Source of the DNA: Acidobacteriota bacterium
GTDB taxonomy: Bacteria; Acidobacteriota; Terriglobia; UBA7540
Direction of reading: 5' to 3'
DNA: 5,325 bases
NCBI GenBank assembly: GCA_021827245.1
Contig: JAKAWN010000459.1
Location: 1-5,325 of the forward strand
The position numbers and the translations under genes were made by a program. Positions 5,049 through 5,325 of the stretch are shown here, piece by piece. Positions within the stretch are counted from its first letter, which is position 1. Every line of letters starts with the position of its first letter. The notes beneath the pieces were generated by a model. It was not told the DNA's origin, did no database searches, and worked only from the letters and a program-made list of their open reading frames with translations.

Positions 5049-5325
5049 ATGGACGCTTATCAAATCGTAACCGACAAGATCATCAAGCTGCTCGAAAACA
5101 ACGTGGTGCCGTGGCGCAGGCCGTGGACCTCGACCGGACTGCCGCGCAATCTTGTGAGCAAGAAGCCATATCGCGGCGTGAACGTGTTTTTGCTTTCCGC
5201 GTCAAAGTACGTTTCGCCATTCTGGTTGACGATGCGCCAGGCGAACGAGCTTGGCGGACACATCCGCAAGGGCGAGGAATCGACAGCCGTGGTGTTTTGG
5301 AAGATCGAAGACGCGAAGCGCAGCA
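5049..5325 (+). CDS. ardC: ArdC-like antirestriction protein, N-terminal part (runs off right edge)
   Basis: The frame from ATG 5049 gives 92 codons and is still open at the window end. The ribosome site GGAG (5036-5039) lies 9 nt upstream. The sequence matches the ArdC N-terminal ssDNA-binding domain (DUF1738 type): DAYQIVTDKII-x-x-LE, the P-W-x-x-PW motif at 21-26, LPRNL, the K-x-YRG-x-N motif at 39-45, FWLTMRQANELGGHIRKGE (58-76) and VVFWK. Family members carry a C-terminal zinc-metallopeptidase-like part, which would lie outside the window. ArdC proteins protect incoming plasmid DNA against type I and II restriction during conjugation and are usually made in the recipient. The position right after ssb agrees with the leading region of a transferable element. 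Confidence 0.88.
   Translation, partial: MDAYQIVTDKIIKLLENNVVPWRRPWTSTGLPRNLVSKKPYRGVNVFLLSASKYVSPFWLTMRQANELGGHIRKGEESTAVVFWKIEDAKRS

Noticed and set aside
1..5325. CRISPR array, tRNA or rRNA genes, complete IS element
   Set aside because: I saw no regularly spaced repeats, no cloverleaf-like or rRNA sequence, and no transposase or integrase frame on either strand.

Overview
The window is a 5.3 kb stretch of accessory DNA, probably part of an integrative/conjugative element or a plasmid-derived defence island in a moderately GC-rich Gram-negative bacterium. Genes start with good Shine-Dalgarno sites. The protein families are typical of Proteobacteria and also occur in Acidobacteriota; the sequence alone does not settle the phylum.

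Layout. Left edge (1-266, minus): the first 88 codons of a DndB/DGQHR-type DNA phosphorothioation protein, with a clear minus-strand promoter at 301-329. Positions 267-774 hold no intact gene, but the minus strand at 484-598 carries what looks like a frameshifted remnant of a BrnT-type toxin. Centre (775-3916): a compact four-gene cassette. higB (HigB/RelE-like toxin), a HigA antitoxin fused to an ImmA/IrrE zinc-protease domain, and a Beta-family protein (named after the phage T4 protein) lie head to tail on the plus strand, the last two overlapping by GTGA. A minus-strand sce7726-family gene with PD-(D/E)XK-like nuclease residues converges on them and overlaps the Beta gene by 74 bp. Positions 3917-4353 are intergenic. 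Right part (4354-5325, plus): a 69-aa Cys/His-rich protein, ssb, and the 5' end of an ArdC-like antirestriction gene. A perfect 11-bp hairpin with a GCAA loop separates ssb from ardC.

How it may fit together. The right part resembles the 'leading region' cargo of conjugative elements (SSB plus antirestriction). The left edge belongs to a Dnd modification locus. The central cassette sits between them and is bracketed by a diverged direct repeat (about 598-630 and 4060-4095), which suggests inserted or exchanged cargo. I infer, without proof, that HigB-HigA/ImmA-Beta-Sce7726 is one stress- or phage-responsive module. It would combine a toxin, a sensor/antitoxin with its own protease, a Beta protein of unknown function and a putative nuclease. 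This cassette is the best candidate here for a poorly described system.
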